A DNA stretch of 37,971 bases from Bacilli bacterium (GCA_013044175.1 JABEUY010000061.1:1-37971), one strand, 5' to 3'; positions 7,521-16,889 are shown, counted from the stretch's first letter. Notes: generated from the sequence alone by a model not told the origin. Translations and numbers: made by a program.

Positions 7521-9788
7521 ATTGTCTTTACGCACCTCTTCATACGCCACGATATGCAGATCAACAAATTCCGCATGGTCAAGCACATAAAAAAGGGGAT
7601 TATGCCGCTTCCAACCAAATCCTTGATGAGCACTACTCGGTTGACCAGCGACGAGTTGCGACACACCGAGATCCTTTGCCGTTTCGACGATTTTTTCCCC
7701 GATCTGTTGCTTGCTCGCTTGTACCGTAAGAAAATGTGCGCCAAATTGTTCGCTGAGCTTTTGGACTTTATCGAGATCTTTTTGATCGGACGGATGAAAC
7801 GTATCTTGGCACACGACGACAAGCACCCATAATTCTGCCTTGAGCCGATCGGCGATACGCCAACCACGCCGCAGCAATTTCTCCGAATGGGGACGATGAT
7901 TGACACAGACGAGAATTCGCTCCGAGACGAGAATCTCACCTTTTTTCTCCGTTACGGATTGGTGCATGCGCTGATCGACATCATCGGCCACTTCGAGTAA
8001 AGCGAGTTCGCGCAAGGCAGAAAGATTAGGGATTTGAAAAAAATTTGCAAGCGCCCATTCGATCTTATCTTTCTGATAGATTTTTCCGTCAAGAAGTCGC
8101 GCCTGCAAGACTTCTGGCGTCACATCGATCAACTTGATTTCCTTAGCCATCTTCATAAACCAGTCAGGCACGCGTTCACGCACACTGATCCCCGTGATGT
8201 GCTCCACCTTATCGTGTAGACTTTCGAGGTGTTGGATATTGACCGTCGTCACGACATGAATCCCTTTTTCTAAAAGATCCAATATATCTTGATAGCGTTT
8301 TTCATGGCGAGACCCTGGGACATTTGAATGCGCCAGTTCATCGACTAACACGATGGTCGGACGACGCGCCATAATCGCCTCAATGTCCATCTCCTCGTAC
8401 GTTCGTCCTTCCCAAATCACCTTTTTACGTGGGATCACTTCATGGCCTTCCAGTTGCGATGCCGTTTCTTGTCGGCCATGCGTCTCGATAAAGCCGACGA
8501 CCACATCCACTTGTCTCATACGCCAGTCAAGAGCATCTTGCAACATCTTGTACGTCTTGCCAACACCCGGCGCAGCACCGGCATAGATCGTCAGTCGCCC
8601 CGCTACATGACGAAAAGATTGATAATGATTTTTGATCAGGTATGAGGAACTGTGCGATGTGGTTTGCTCAGGATCATACCACCCGACAATGCGCAAATCG
8701 GTATACTGTAAATTGTCCATCAAATATTGCACAGGACGCTCCTTAAACCATAACGTTTTCCAAGAACTAAGAAGCGGTTGACCAATCACAATCTGTGTCC
8801 CGTTAAACTTATGGGCAACTTGTGCGATGATTTTACCGATTTTTCGATCATGGCGGGTTTCGATGATCAAGGTAGCGTCAAACTGCGCAACCATCGCACG
8901 AAGTTGCTCCAACTGATCCTGCTCTTTTCTTGAGAGCGAATCTTCCTCGTCACGAAGGATCGTCAACACGTAAAAATCGGCTTTCATCCGATCTGCCATG
9001 CGACTACCGCGCGCGATTAACGCTTTAGCCCGTTCGTAGTGACCAACGCAAACGATGATGACTTCCTTAACGCCGACAGGACCTGGAATTTTACTTCGTA
9101 AATAGGATCGCTCCAGACGTTCATTGACATCTTGTGCGACAAGTCGAAGTGCGATTTCACGCAATCCAGCCAGATTCGATTTACGAAAATAATGCGTTAA
9201 CGCGTGCTCGATATGGTCGACCGGATAGATCACACCATCTCGCAACCGCTGTCGAATCGTTTCTGGCGTCACATCGATGACCGACAATTCATCCGCTCGT
9301 TTGACAAAAGACGGTGGAATCAGTTCACGCACGACGATGCCGGTGAGTTCCTCTACTTCCAGATGAATTCCTTCAATGTGTTGCACATTGACGGCAGTCA
9401 ACACGGAGATGCCTTGATCGAGTAGATATTCCACGTCCATATAGCGCTTGGGGAAAAGCGACCCAGGTGTGTTGCGGTGCGCCAATTCATCGATGACCAC
9501 AATCTCAGGATGTCGCAAAACGATCGCTTGCACATCGATTTCTTCAAAAGTTCGCGCTTGAAATCGGATCTTTTTGCCTTCGATCCTTTCAAGCTCTCCG
9601 CATTGTTCTTGCGTCTCTTTACGCTGATGATCCTCGATGAAACCGATGACGATATCTTTTCCCTCAGCCTTTAACGTGTTCGCTTCTCGCAACATCGTAT
9701 ACGTTTTTCCAACGCCAGGCGCTGCACCGATCAGAATCTTTAGCTGACCTCGTTGCGTACCGAATTTTTCTGTTCGCTTATCATCCAT
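7509..9788 (-). CDS. kdpD: Detached KdpD sensor protein with two tandem KdpD-N/USP modules and no kinase
   Basis: This 759-residue soluble protein contains the cytoplasmic input region of KdpD twice and nothing else. Copy 1 has a Walker A, GAAPGVGKT (residues 21-29), a Walker B, VVIDELAH (97-104), and a USP-like fold from about 241 to 372. Copy 2 repeats these as GAAPGVGKT (404-412), VLVDELAH (480-487) and USP about 622-750. There is no membrane segment, no HisKA domain and no ATPase domain; the matching kinase half is the separate gene at 14523-16133. The start ATG overlaps the kdpC stop, so it is co-translated with the pump. The copies are clearly diverged, so this is an old duplication, not an assembly repeat. 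Both copies depart from the SxS-x20-FTAxY c-di-AMP motif described for Staphylococcus aureus KdpD: residues 249-251 are GHY and 272-276 FYVLT in copy 1, 630-632 NHR and 653-657 LWVLV in copy 2. A role in sensing K+ or a nucleotide in trans is inference. Confidence 0.93.
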   Translation of the reverse strand: MDDKRTEKFGTQRGQLKILIGAAPGVGKTYTMLREANTLKAEGKDIVIGFIEDHQRKETQEQCGELERIEGKKIRFQARTFEEIDVQAIVLRHPEIVVIDELAHRNTPGSLFPKRYMDVEYLLDQGISVLTAVNVQHIEGIHLEVEELTGIVVRELIPPSFVKRADELSVIDVTPETIRQRLRDGVIYPVDHIEHALTHYFRKSNLAGLREIALRLVAQDVNERLERSYLRSKIPGPVGVKEVIIVCVGHYERAKALIARGSRMADRMKADFYVLTILRDEEDSLSRKEQDQLEQLRAMVAQFDATLIIETRHDRKIGKIIAQVAHKFNGTQIVIGQPLLSSWKTLWFKERPVQYLMDNLQYTDLRIVGWYDPEQTTSHSSSYLIKNHYQSFRHVAGRLTIYAGAAPGVGKTYKMLQDALDWRMRQVDVVVGFIETHGRQETASQLEGHEVIPRKKVIWEGRTYEEMDIEAIMARRPTIVLVDELAHSNVPGSRHEKRYQDILDLLEKGIHVVTTVNIQHLESLHDKVEHITGISVRERVPDWFMKMAKEIKLIDVTPEVLQARLLDGKIYQKDKIEWALANFFQIPNLSALRELALLEVADDVDQRMHQSVTEKKGEILVSERILVCVNHRPHSEKLLRRGWRIADRLKAELWVLVVVCQDTFHPSDQKDLDKVQKLSEQFGAHFLTVQASKQQIGEKIVETAKDLGVSQLVAGQPSSAHQGFGWKRHNPLFYVLDHAEFVDLHIVAYEEVRKDNKGV

Positions 9789-10365
9789 GATGACGCATCG
9801 CTTCTTTTTTTAACAAAGCCAGATTAAGACGCAGCACGTTAACATAATCACTACCCCATAATCCGAGAAAGGAATGATGTTCCTGCTGTGCGATCAAACG
9901 CAGTAAATCACTACGCTTGATGTGCGTAACGCGCGCTATGCGCACCGTTTGTATCGTCGCATTGGCGATGGAGATATCTGGATCTAAACCAGAAGCTGAC
10001 GATTCAACCATGTCCATGGGAATCGCTGCTACTGGGATGCCGGGATTGGCTTTTTGAACCGCAAGCAAGTTCGCTTTAACCTCCTTGAATAAAGCCGGAT
10101 TGGTTGGCCCAAAATTTGTCGCACCCGAATTGTTAGCCGCGTAATCGACTGCCGATGGTCTTGGTGAAAACAAGCCCGGACTCGTATTTGCCTGTGCGAT
10201 CAACATCGATCCAATCGGCTTGCCCTGCCATGTGACAAGGCTGCCATTCGCTTGATAAGGAAATATCGTTTGCCCGATCAACGTGACGAAAAGGGGATAG
10301 AGAATCCCCAAAACCAAAGCAAACACCAGGGTAAATCGAACAGACCGCAGCACCGTTACCATCAT
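9781..10365 (-). CDS. kdpC: KdpC, potassium-transporting ATPase subunit C
   Basis: This 194-residue subunit of the KdpFABC K+ pump stabilises the KdpA-KdpB complex. One N-terminal membrane helix (about residues 6-33, ending LYPLFVTLIGQ) is followed by an extracytoplasmic domain with the family motifs FSPRPSAVDYAANNSGATN and SASGLDPDIS. The length is typical. The start ATG at 10365 has AAGGGGGTG close upstream, 12 bases after the kdpB stop. The 3' end overlaps the tandem KdpD-N gene by 8 bases. Confidence 0.97.
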   Translation of the reverse strand: MMVTVLRSVRFTLVFALVLGILYPLFVTLIGQTIFPYQANGSLVTWQGKPIGSMLIAQANTSPGLFSPRPSAVDYAANNSGATNFGPTNPALFKEVKANLLAVQKANPGIPVAAIPMDMVESSASGLDPDISIANATIQTVRIARVTHIKRSDLLRLIAQQEHHSFLGLWGSDYVNVLRLNLALLKKEAMRHHG

Positions 10366-10377
10366 AGCAACACCCCC

Positions 10378-12426
10378 TTAATGAACGCCCCAAATCACTT
10401 GTAACAACAAATCGATCAACTTGATCCCGATAAACGGTGAAACAATTCCACCCAACCCATAGATGAGCAAATTTCTCATGAGCAATTGCGTCGCATTCAT
10501 CGGTCGATATTTCACGCCACGCATCGCAAGCGGAATCAAACAGGGAATAATGACCGCATTGAAGATCAGCGCGGCTATAATCGCATGCGTAGGACTCGAT
10601 AACCTCATGATGTTAAGCGCATTGAGCGCAGGAATACTTCCGACAAATAACGCGGGTAAGATCGCAAAGTATTTGGCCACATCGTTGGCAATGGAAAAAG
10701 TGGTGATCGCACCACGTGTAATCAACAACTGCTTTCCGATCGAAACGACTTCGATCAATTTCGTCGGATCCGAATCCAGATCAATCATGTTGCCCGCTTC
10801 TTTGGCTGCGCTTGTCCCTGTATTCATCGCGAGACCCACGTCCGCCTGAGCGAGAGCTGGCGCATCATTCGTTCCATCCCCTGACATCGCTACTAATTTG
10901 CCAAGTTCTTGTTCCGATTGAATGAGGCGCATCTTATCCTCAGGTTTTGCCTGGGCGATAAAATCGTCAACACCCGCTTCCTTGGCGATCGTCTCTGCTG
11001 TTAAAGGATTATCGCCCGTACACATAACTGTTTTAATCCCCATGCGACGCAATTCGGCAAAACGCTCTTTCATACCGGGTTTCACGATATCTTTAAGATA
11101 GATCAGGCCATAAATGTCCTGGTTGCAAAGTACAGCAAGCGGCGTGCCTCCCGCTTTAGCAATTTGCGCCGTCTTTTCATCAAGATCTTCAGGAACAAGA
11201 CCATGATGGTCAAGCGCAAACTTTTTGATCACATCGACAGCACCTTTGCGAATTGTCGTGCCGTCAGGCAGTGTCAGACCACTCATGCGCGTATCTGCGC
11301 TAAATTCGATCGTCATGGCATCGACAAACTGTTCACGCAAGGGTGCGATGCCATACGTCTTTCCCAGTTCAACCACAGAACGTCCTTCTGGCGTTTCATC
11401 AAACAACGAGGATAAAACCGCAAACTGCACCAAATCCTGTTGTCTTTTATCACCGACCGTCATAAATTCACTGGCAAGACGATTGCCAATCGTGATCGTA
11501 CCTGTCTTGTCGAGAATCAGGGTATTGATGTCACCCGCTGCTTCGACCGCTTTCCCCGATTTGGCGATCACATTAAAACGAATAACTCGATCCATCCCGG
11601 CGATCCCAATCGCCGATAACAAAGCACCGATCGTCGTCGGAATCAGGCACACTAACAACGCGATCAACGTTGCGATATCAATCGGATAATGAATGTAATA
11701 CGACATCGGCAAAAGGGTAGCGACGACAACCAAAAAAATAATCGTCAGACCGGCTAGTAAGACGGACAAAGCCAGTTCATTCGGTGTTTTTTGCCGACTT
11801 GCCCCTTCGACAAGCGCGATCATTTTATCGAGAAAGGATTCACCAGGATCGACCGTGATGCGAATCAGCAATTCATCCGATAACAGTTTTGTCCCGCCAG
11901 TCACTGAGCTAAAATCGCCACCTGCACCACGTATGACTGGGGCCGATTCTCCCGTGATCGCCGATTCATCCACACTCCCGATTCCTTCGATCGCTTCGCC
12001 ATCAGCCGGTATCATCTCACCAGCTCGAACAAGGATCAGGTCACCTTTTCTAAGCGCTGTCGCCGGCACTTGCTCTTGGATTCCGTCTTTTTGCAAGCGA
12101 TGCGCCAAGAGATCGGTTTTCGTCTTGCGTAAGCTTTCTGCCTGCGCTTTTCCGCGCCCTTCTGCAACCGCTTCTGCAAAATTGCCAAACAGGATGGTGA
12201 TCACCAAAATAATCGTCACTGTTAAGTTATACATGCGTTGCGAAGTGCTATCGTGCCCACCAAAGAGGTTCGGATCGATCGTCAACAACAGTGTGTTGAC
12301 GGCGCCGATCTCCACGACAAACATCACCGGATTGCGAATCAACATGCGCGGATCCATCTTTTTTAACGCTTCTACAGTCGATGTAACTCCTAATTTTCTT
12401 GAAAACATCATCGTCGATTTCGCCAT
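10378..12426 (-). CDS. kdpB: KdpB, catalytic P-type ATPase subunit
   Basis: This 682-residue P-type ATPase energises K+ uptake. The phosphorylation site is DKTGTIT, with Asp306. The actuator loop TGES is at residues 158-161; its Ser161 aligns with the serine whose phosphorylation shuts down the Escherichia coli pump at high K+. The hinge motif [16 protein letters not shown] is intact. Several hydrophobic helices flank these domains. The start ATG at 12426 has AAGGGAG about 8 bases upstream. It lies 23 bases after kdpA, in operon order F-A-B-C. Confidence 0.98.
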   Translation of the reverse strand: MAKSTMMFSRKLGVTSTVEALKKMDPRMLIRNPVMFVVEIGAVNTLLLTIDPNLFGGHDSTSQRMYNLTVTIILVITILFGNFAEAVAEGRGKAQAESLRKTKTDLLAHRLQKDGIQEQVPATALRKGDLILVRAGEMIPADGEAIEGIGSVDESAITGESAPVIRGAGGDFSSVTGGTKLLSDELLIRITVDPGESFLDKMIALVEGASRQKTPNELALSVLLAGLTIIFLVVVATLLPMSYYIHYPIDIATLIALLVCLIPTTIGALLSAIGIAGMDRVIRFNVIAKSGKAVEAAGDINTLILDKTGTITIGNRLASEFMTVGDKRQQDLVQFAVLSSLFDETPEGRSVVELGKTYGIAPLREQFVDAMTIEFSADTRMSGLTLPDGTTIRKGAVDVIKKFALDHHGLVPEDLDEKTAQIAKAGGTPLAVLCNQDIYGLIYLKDIVKPGMKERFAELRRMGIKTVMCTGDNPLTAETIAKEAGVDDFIAQAKPEDKMRLIQSEQELGKLVAMSGDGTNDAPALAQADVGLAMNTGTSAAKEAGNMIDLDSDPTKLIEVVSIGKQLLITRGAITTFSIANDVAKYFAILPALFVGSIPALNALNIMRLSSPTHAIIAALIFNAVIIPCLIPLAMRGVKYRPMNATQLLMRNLLIYGLGGIVSPFIGIKLIDLLLQVIWGVH

Positions 12427-12449
12427 ACGTCTATCTCCCTTTCCCCTTG

Positions 12450-14159
12450 TTACGGATGCCCGTTAAGCGCAGACCACATCGAGAAGTGCTCGCCGATTGG
12501 TCCGATCGCCAAAGCAGGGAAAAACGTCAGCGCACCGACGATCACAAACACGGCGACAAAAACACCGCCAAAAGCAAACGTATCGGTCTTCAAAGTGCCT
12601 ACACTATTTGGCGTCACCGCCTTTTTCGCTAAAGAACCAGCGATAGCGAACATCGCGATCAAGGAGACGTATCGACCCAGTATCATTACAATGCCTTGTG
12701 TCACGTTAAAAAAGACGTTATTGGCGCTCAGTCCTGCAAACGCCGAACCGTTATTGGCCGCGCCTGATGTAAACGCATAAAGCATCTCCGATAAACCGTG
12801 TAAACCCGGGTTGCCAAGCATAGCGATACCACTTTTCGTCGACAAGAACAGCGCCGTTGGAATCAAAATCAAAAAGGGATGCACAAGCATCGCCATCGTC
12901 GCCAATTTAATTTCTTTGGCTTCGATTTTTTTGCCAAAAACCTCTGGCGTCCTTCCGACCATTAATCCGGATAAAAAGACGGTGATGATCAGAAACATTA
13001 AAATGTTCAAGAGACCGACGCCTTTTCCGCCAAAGACCAAGTTAAACATCATAAAGACCAGCGGAACCATACCACCTAATGGCATAAAGCTGTCGTGCAT
13101 CGCATTGACAGCACCGGTCGTAAAGGCGGTCGTCATCGCGGCAAACACACTGGACAAACTCGTGCCAAACCGCACCTCTTTGCCTTCCATATTCGGTCCT
13201 TGAAGGCCAAAAAGATGGGTCAAAAGCGGATTGCCTGCCGATTCACTCGCATAAATAACAAACGCTCCCAAAAGCAGAATCGCGGTAAGAAAGACGTAAA
13301 GAACGATCGCTTGTTTGCGATTTTTGATCATTAACCCAAACGTCCAAACTAACCCGGCTGACACGCTTCCCATCAACACCATTTCAAGCACCGTTGTCCA
13401 AGCGCTAGGATCTTCAAAGGGATGGGCGGAATTCGCATTCATGTAGCCACCGCCATTGGTGCCAAACTGCTTGATCACTTCAAGCGAGGCGATCGGACCG
13501 CGCGAGATCGCTTGCAGATGACCCGACAGGGTATGAACAACCGCAGTACCTTGTAAAGTCTGAGGTACACCTAGCGCGATGAAAACAACGGCAAACACCA
13601 CGCTGACGGGGAGCAGTACGCGCGTGTGAATCTTGATTATATCCACCCAAAAGTTCCCTATCCATTCCTTTTTGTGCGCCACAAGCGCGCGTAAAAAAGC
13701 GATCGCAGCGACAAAGCCGGTCGCGGCCGAAGTGAATTGTAAGAAAGTAATGCCTACCATCTGGGAAAAGTACGAGAGTGTCTGTTCACCAGAATAACTT
13801 TGCCAATTCGTATTGGTGATAAAACTCGTCGCCGTATTAAAAGCAAGATCCCAGGACAGTCCCGGTTTGTGTGAAGGGTTAAGCGGCAAGAAACCCTGCA
13901 GGCGAAGCACCAGATAGACAAACACCATCATCACGAGATTGACGATCAACAGTGCGCGCAAATACGCCTTCCAATCCATTTTTACCGAAGGATTAACACC
14001 GATCAGGCGGTACAGCAACTTTTCCATCGGTAGAAAGAAACGATCCGTTTTACTCGTTTCCTGGCCAAAAAGTTGATACAGATAGTGACCGATCGGAATC
14101 CCCACTGCGATCGTGATCGCGATGATCAGGATGATTCCGATGCCATGTAGTATCGTCAA
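12450..14159 (-). CDS. kdpA: KdpA, K+-translocating channel-like subunit
   Basis: This 569-residue membrane protein is related to K+ channels and holds the selectivity filter. Four pore-loop segments are visible: [12 protein letters not shown] (111-122), [19 protein letters not shown] (232-250), [15 protein letters not shown] (343-357) and [16 protein letters not shown] (461-476). The start is a TTG at 14159 with AAGGGG nine bases before it. An ATG seven bases further upstream is in another frame, so the TTG is preferred. The gene lies 22 bases after kdpF. About ten membrane helices are expected and the hydrophobicity fits. Confidence 0.97.
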   Translation of the reverse strand: MTILHGIGIILIIAITIAVGIPIGHYLYQLFGQETSKTDRFFLPMEKLLYRLIGVNPSVKMDWKAYLRALLIVNLVMMVFVYLVLRLQGFLPLNPSHKPGLSWDLAFNTATSFITNTNWQSYSGEQTLSYFSQMVGITFLQFTSAATGFVAAIAFLRALVAHKKEWIGNFWVDIIKIHTRVLLPVSVVFAVVFIALGVPQTLQGTAVVHTLSGHLQAISRGPIASLEVIKQFGTNGGGYMNANSAHPFEDPSAWTTVLEMVLMGSVSAGLVWTFGLMIKNRKQAIVLYVFLTAILLLGAFVIYASESAGNPLLTHLFGLQGPNMEGKEVRFGTSLSSVFAAMTTAFTTGAVNAMHDSFMPLGGMVPLVFMMFNLVFGGKGVGLLNILMFLIITVFLSGLMVGRTPEVFGKKIEAKEIKLATMAMLVHPFLILIPTALFLSTKSGIAMLGNPGLHGLSEMLYAFTSGAANNGSAFAGLSANNVFFNVTQGIVMILGRYVSLIAMFAIAGSLAKKAVTPNSVGTLKTDTFAFGGVFVAVFVIVGALTFFPALAIGPIGEHFSMWSALNGHP

Positions 14160-14181
14160 ACGTCATTACCCCTTTAGACGC

Positions 14182-14259
14182 CTAAAATTTTTCTGGTTTG
14201 ACGATCACGTACGTAAGATACGCGATCAAGACAAGCACGAGAAGCAATAAAAAAAGCAT
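14182..14259 (-). CDS. kdpF: KdpF, small membrane subunit of the Kdp pump (25 residues)
   Basis: A 25-residue peptide starts at the ATG 14259-14257 and ends with TAG at 14182-14184. AGGAGGG (14267-14273) lies about 7 bases before the start. The peptide is one hydrophobic helix, MLFLLLLVLVLIAYLTYVIV, ending in the hallmark KPEKF; the family signature is a Tyr-x-x-Tyr helix followed by a P-E-x-F or similar end. It sits directly before kdpA, the standard place. KdpF associates with KdpA and stabilises the complex. It is short enough to be missed by automated gene calling. Confidence 0.92.
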   Translation of the reverse strand: MLFLLLLVLVLIAYLTYVIVKPEKF

Positions 14260-14270
14260 GAGGCACCCTC

Positions 14271-14363
14271 CTAGATGCGATCAAAAATACGAAACAAGAG
14301 AAAAAGCAAAGCGAACAGGAGAAAAAACAATAAAAAAGCATAAAGATCACCGATCTTGATCAC
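14271..14363 (-). CDS. Second small membrane peptide before kdpF (30 residues, unknown)
   Basis: A GTG at 14363-14361 opens a 30-codon frame ending with TAG at 14271-14273. AGGGGG lies 7 bases before the GTG. The peptide begins MIKIGDLYAFLLFFLLFALL and ends FRIFDRI: a single very hydrophobic helix with a short polar start and a basic end. Its stop codon overlaps the AGGAGG ribosome site of kdpF, so the two are probably translationally coupled. It resembles kdpF in size and topology but lacks the P-E-x-F end. It could be a second KdpF-like subunit, a regulator of the pump, or a leader peptide. I do not recognise a named family. Confidence 0.6.
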   Translation of the reverse strand: MIKIGDLYAFLLFFLLFALLFLLFRIFDRI

Positions 14364-14393
14364 CTCATTTCCCCCTGCTTCTTGACACGGTTG

Positions 14394-14429
14394 ATTGTAG
14401 TTGGGTTACGCGTCAAATTGCTGTATAAA
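14394..14429 (-). promoter_or_regulatory. Putative kdp promoter with KdpE-like box
   Basis: On the minus strand TTTATA (14424-14429) is followed after six bases by TTTGAC (14412-14417), then by a -10-like TACAAT (14394-14399). The first part resembles the T-rich TTTATA-N5-TTTACA element bound by Escherichia coli KdpE. No good -35 lies 17 bases before the -10, as expected for an activator-dependent promoter. The leader to the first start codon would be only about 25 bases, so no riboswitch fits. Confidence 0.35.
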
Positions 14430-14494
14430 TAAACGGTGCGCGCATAAAAAAAACATAAAAATCGCGTGAGCCTCCACAAGAGGTATGAAAGTGC

Positions 14495-14522
14495 TATAGT
14501 TTGTGGCGTTGAGGTGGTCTCT
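14495..14522 (+). promoter_or_regulatory. -10 element and ribosome site deciding the kinase start
   Basis: TATAGT at 14495-14500 is a good -10 for the plus-strand kinase gene. TTGAGGTGG (about 14509-14517) is the ribosome site for the ATG at 14523. An upstream in-frame GTG at 14466 would place its coding sequence across this promoter and is therefore unlikely. Confidence 0.5.
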
Positions 14523-16133
14523 ATGGAGAAATGGCGTGTCATTCAATGGACGAAAGAATTCGAGACAACGCGTTATCGTAAAGTGACGTCAACAAAGCGA
14601 ACCGCTTGGCAACAGTTCGCGCCCTATGGGTATGCGTTTATTTTTGTCATTTTACTGACCATTATGCTCTGGATCATCGGTCCTGCCTTTACGCTGGTCA
14701 ATTCGGCGCTTTTGTATCTCTTACCGGTGTTGCTTCTCGCGGTACGCTTTGGTTTTGGTCCAGCCGCATTTGCCGCTGGCATCGGCGTAATCTCTTTTGA
14801 CTTTTTCTTTGTCCCACCGATTTTCCAATACACCGTTTCCGATGCACGGTATCTCGTTTCGTTTGCGATTTTTTTAATCGTTGCTTTTTTAACCGCTTCG
14901 TTAGCTGCGAAACTGCGCCAACGCGTCACTGAAGCCAATGAGAAGGAAGAAATCGCCAGCGCGCTTTATGATCTCAGTACACAAGTGGCAGCAACGAGTG
15001 ATTTAAACCGCGTGCTTGATTCAATCATCCGTCACGCGAAGATAACATTTGGCTATGAAGCGGTAATCTGTCTTCCCGATCAACAAAATCTTTTTCATGT
15101 TTATCCTCGAAACGAAACCATAGATTCGCCGGTAAACCCTATCGATCCAAATCTTGTAACCTGGGTATTCGAACACGGGCAGACGCTTGGTCTTGGGACG
15201 AAGGAAAAGAAGGATCATGATTATCTCTATATGCCGATTCGTACCGATTCTAACGTGTACGGTGTTTTTTGCTTCGTTGGAGGCAATGCGACGCAAGATG
15301 CCGAAGCGACAAAACGTAAGATGAGCATCATCTCGGCACTTTCCGGATTAGCTGCTGTCACGATTGCTCGCGTACAACTTGAGGAAGAAGCTAAAACGGC
15401 GCATCTTCTTGCTGAATCGGAAAAATTACGTACCGCTTTGCTCGATTCCATCTCGCATGAACTGCGTACGCCACTTTCGACGATTATCGGCGCTGTTGGC
15501 AGTTTGATTGACCATAACGCGCTTTTTTCCCCTAAAGAACAAAGCGAGTTGTTAAGTACCATACGTGAAGGCGCCATGAGGATGAATCGTCTCGTCTCCA
15601 ATCTCTTAGGTATGGTGCGTCTAGAAAGTGGTATGTTGCGACTTCACCGCCATGCCACGGATCTGAGTGATGTGATCGGCGTCGCACTAAGACAAGTTGA
15701 GGACTCGATCGGTCAACGTCAAATCGATGTTTTTTTACCTACGTATCTGCCGCTTATCGCCATCGACGACGTCTTAATCGAACAAGTTCTTGTCAATGTC
15801 ATAAGCAATGCACTCAAATATTCGGATGACGCAAGTCCGATTATGATTCAAGTTATCGTCTTAGAAAGCGAACTTATGCTTCACGTACGCGATTATGGTA
15901 TCGGGATAGCCATCGATGAGTGTGAACGAATCTTCGAGAAATTTTATCGTGGCAAAAAAACATCTCGCATTCCTGGTACCGGTCTTGGCCTCGCGATTTG
16001 CAAAGGTATCTTGCAAGCGCATGGCGGTTCGATCTCGGCCAGACCTGCGCCAGATCAAGGCACCATTTTTTCAATTACCTTACCGATCACCGATGATCGC
16101 GGAGAAGTCGAAGTGGCGAGGAGGGGCATCTAA
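14523..16133 (+). CDS. kdpD: KdpD kinase half: DUF4118 membrane domain, GAF-like domain, histidine kinase
   Basis: This 536-residue sensor kinase corresponds to the C-terminal half of KdpD. Four close-packed membrane helices of the KdpD type span about residues 36-128, followed by a GAF-like region (about 145-285). The HisKA domain has His312 in DSISHELRTPLS. The ATPase domain shows NVISNALKYSD (425-435), DYGIGI and GTGLGLA (485-491). The long N-terminal ATP-binding and USP part of normal KdpD is absent here and is found, doubled, in the gene at 7509-9788. The ATG at 14523 has GAGGTGG upstream. It is directly joined to kdpE and should phosphorylate it. Confidence 0.95.
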   Translation: MEKWRVIQWTKEFETTRYRKVTSTKRTAWQQFAPYGYAFIFVILLTIMLWIIGPAFTLVNSALLYLLPVLLLAVRFGFGPAAFAAGIGVISFDFFFVPPIFQYTVSDARYLVSFAIFLIVAFLTASLAAKLRQRVTEANEKEEIASALYDLSTQVAATSDLNRVLDSIIRHAKITFGYEAVICLPDQQNLFHVYPRNETIDSPVNPIDPNLVTWVFEHGQTLGLGTKEKKDHDYLYMPIRTDSNVYGVFCFVGGNATQDAEATKRKMSIISALSGLAAVTIARVQLEEEAKTAHLLAESEKLRTALLDSISHELRTPLSTIIGAVGSLIDHNALFSPKEQSELLSTIREGAMRMNRLVSNLLGMVRLESGMLRLHRHATDLSDVIGVALRQVEDSIGQRQIDVFLPTYLPLIAIDDVLIEQVLVNVISNALKYSDDASPIMIQVIVLESELMLHVRDYGIGIAIDECERIFEKFYRGKKTSRIPGTGLGLAICKGILQAHGGSISARPAPDQGTIFSITLPITDDRGEVEVARRGI

Positions 16134-16826
16134 GTGGGAACCAAAATTTTGATTATCGATGATGAAGCACCGATTCGAAAGCTTTTACGTGTGACTCTCG
16201 AAGCACATGGGTACACGATGATCGAAGCGGCCACAGGACAAGCGGGCATTGTCGAAACGGGTATGCAAAAACCGGAATTGATCCTTCTTGATCTTGGCCT
16301 TCCCGACGTTGACGGACTTGACGTTTTGCAACAACTCCGAAGTTTTACCACGACGCCCATTCTCGTCTTGACCGTGCAAGAAGACGAGATGACGAAAGTA
16401 TCGGCGCTCGACTATGGCGCAGATGATTACATTACTAAACCGTTTAGCATGAAAGAATTGCTCGCCCGTCTGCGCGTCGCCTTACGTCATGCTATTCCTT
16501 CGGTCGTTGAACCCATTCTTACCTTTGGTTCCATCACGTTGGATCTTTCCTTACGACAAGTGACACGCGACCAAGAAACTATCAAATTGACACCGATCGA
16601 ATATGATCTTTTTCGTCTCCTCGCTGTGCATGCGGGTAAAGTGCTCACGCATCGCTTCTTACTGCAAGAAGTCTGGGGATACCACCATGATGAAACGGCG
16701 CAACATTATCTGCGCGTTTACATCGGCCATTTACGTAAAAAAATCGAAATGGATGCCGCCAAGCCGCAATTGATTCTCACCGAACCGGGTATCGGTTATC
16801 GGCTCATGCCACCTGCCACAGAATAA
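16134..16826 (+). CDS. kdpE: KdpE, OmpR-family response regulator
   Basis: This 230-residue regulator activates kdp transcription. The receiver domain has the acidic pair DDE (residues 9-11), the phospho-acceptor Asp53 in LLDLGLPD, the switch Thr80, and Lys102 in TKPFS. A winged-helix DNA-binding domain follows (about 128-226), ending LRVYIGHLRKKIE...EPGIGYRLM. The start is a GTG immediately after the TAA of the kinase gene, with GGAGGGG inside the kinase 3' end, so translation is coupled. The likely target is the T-rich box at 14412-14429. Confidence 0.96.
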   Translation: MGTKILIIDDEAPIRKLLRVTLEAHGYTMIEAATGQAGIVETGMQKPELILLDLGLPDVDGLDVLQQLRSFTTTPILVLTVQEDEMTKVSALDYGADDYITKPFSMKELLARLRVALRHAIPSVVEPILTFGSITLDLSLRQVTRDQETIKLTPIEYDLFRLLAVHAGKVLTHRFLLQEVWGYHHDETAQHYLRVYIGHLRKKIEMDAAKPQLILTEPGIGYRLMPPATE

Positions 16827-16860
16827 GCCAAGTAGATTGGCGGGCTACCCGTATTTTCCA

Positions 16861-16889
16861 CAAAAAAAAGACGGGCATACACCCGTCTT
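16861..16889. terminator. Intrinsic terminator between kdpE and trxB
   Basis: An 8-bp stem AAGACGGG / CCCGTCTT (16868-16875 and 16882-16889) with a 6-base loop is followed on the minus strand by eight T residues. This makes a strong terminator for trxB. It may also stop kdpE transcripts, though the plus-strand tail is weaker. Confidence 0.8.

Noticed and set aside
8600-8700. The doubled KdpD module as an assembly duplication
   Set aside because: The two copies differ in most positions outside the motifs, so they are not a copied sequence artefact.
11855-12466. A 203-codon plus-strand frame opposite kdpB
   Set aside because: Fully antisense to the conserved KdpB N-terminal half, rich in Ser/Pro from reverse reading; not a gene.
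14364-14522. A c-di-AMP (ydaO-type) riboswitch before the kdp operon
   Set aside because: The leader from the likely -10 to the first start codon is only about 25 bases and shows no such fold.
7509-16133. The idea that one kdpD gene was broken by a frameshift or rearrangement
   Set aside because: The sensor and kinase parts are on opposite strands, each has its own start site and ribosome site or overlap, and both keep intact motifs; the split looks functional.
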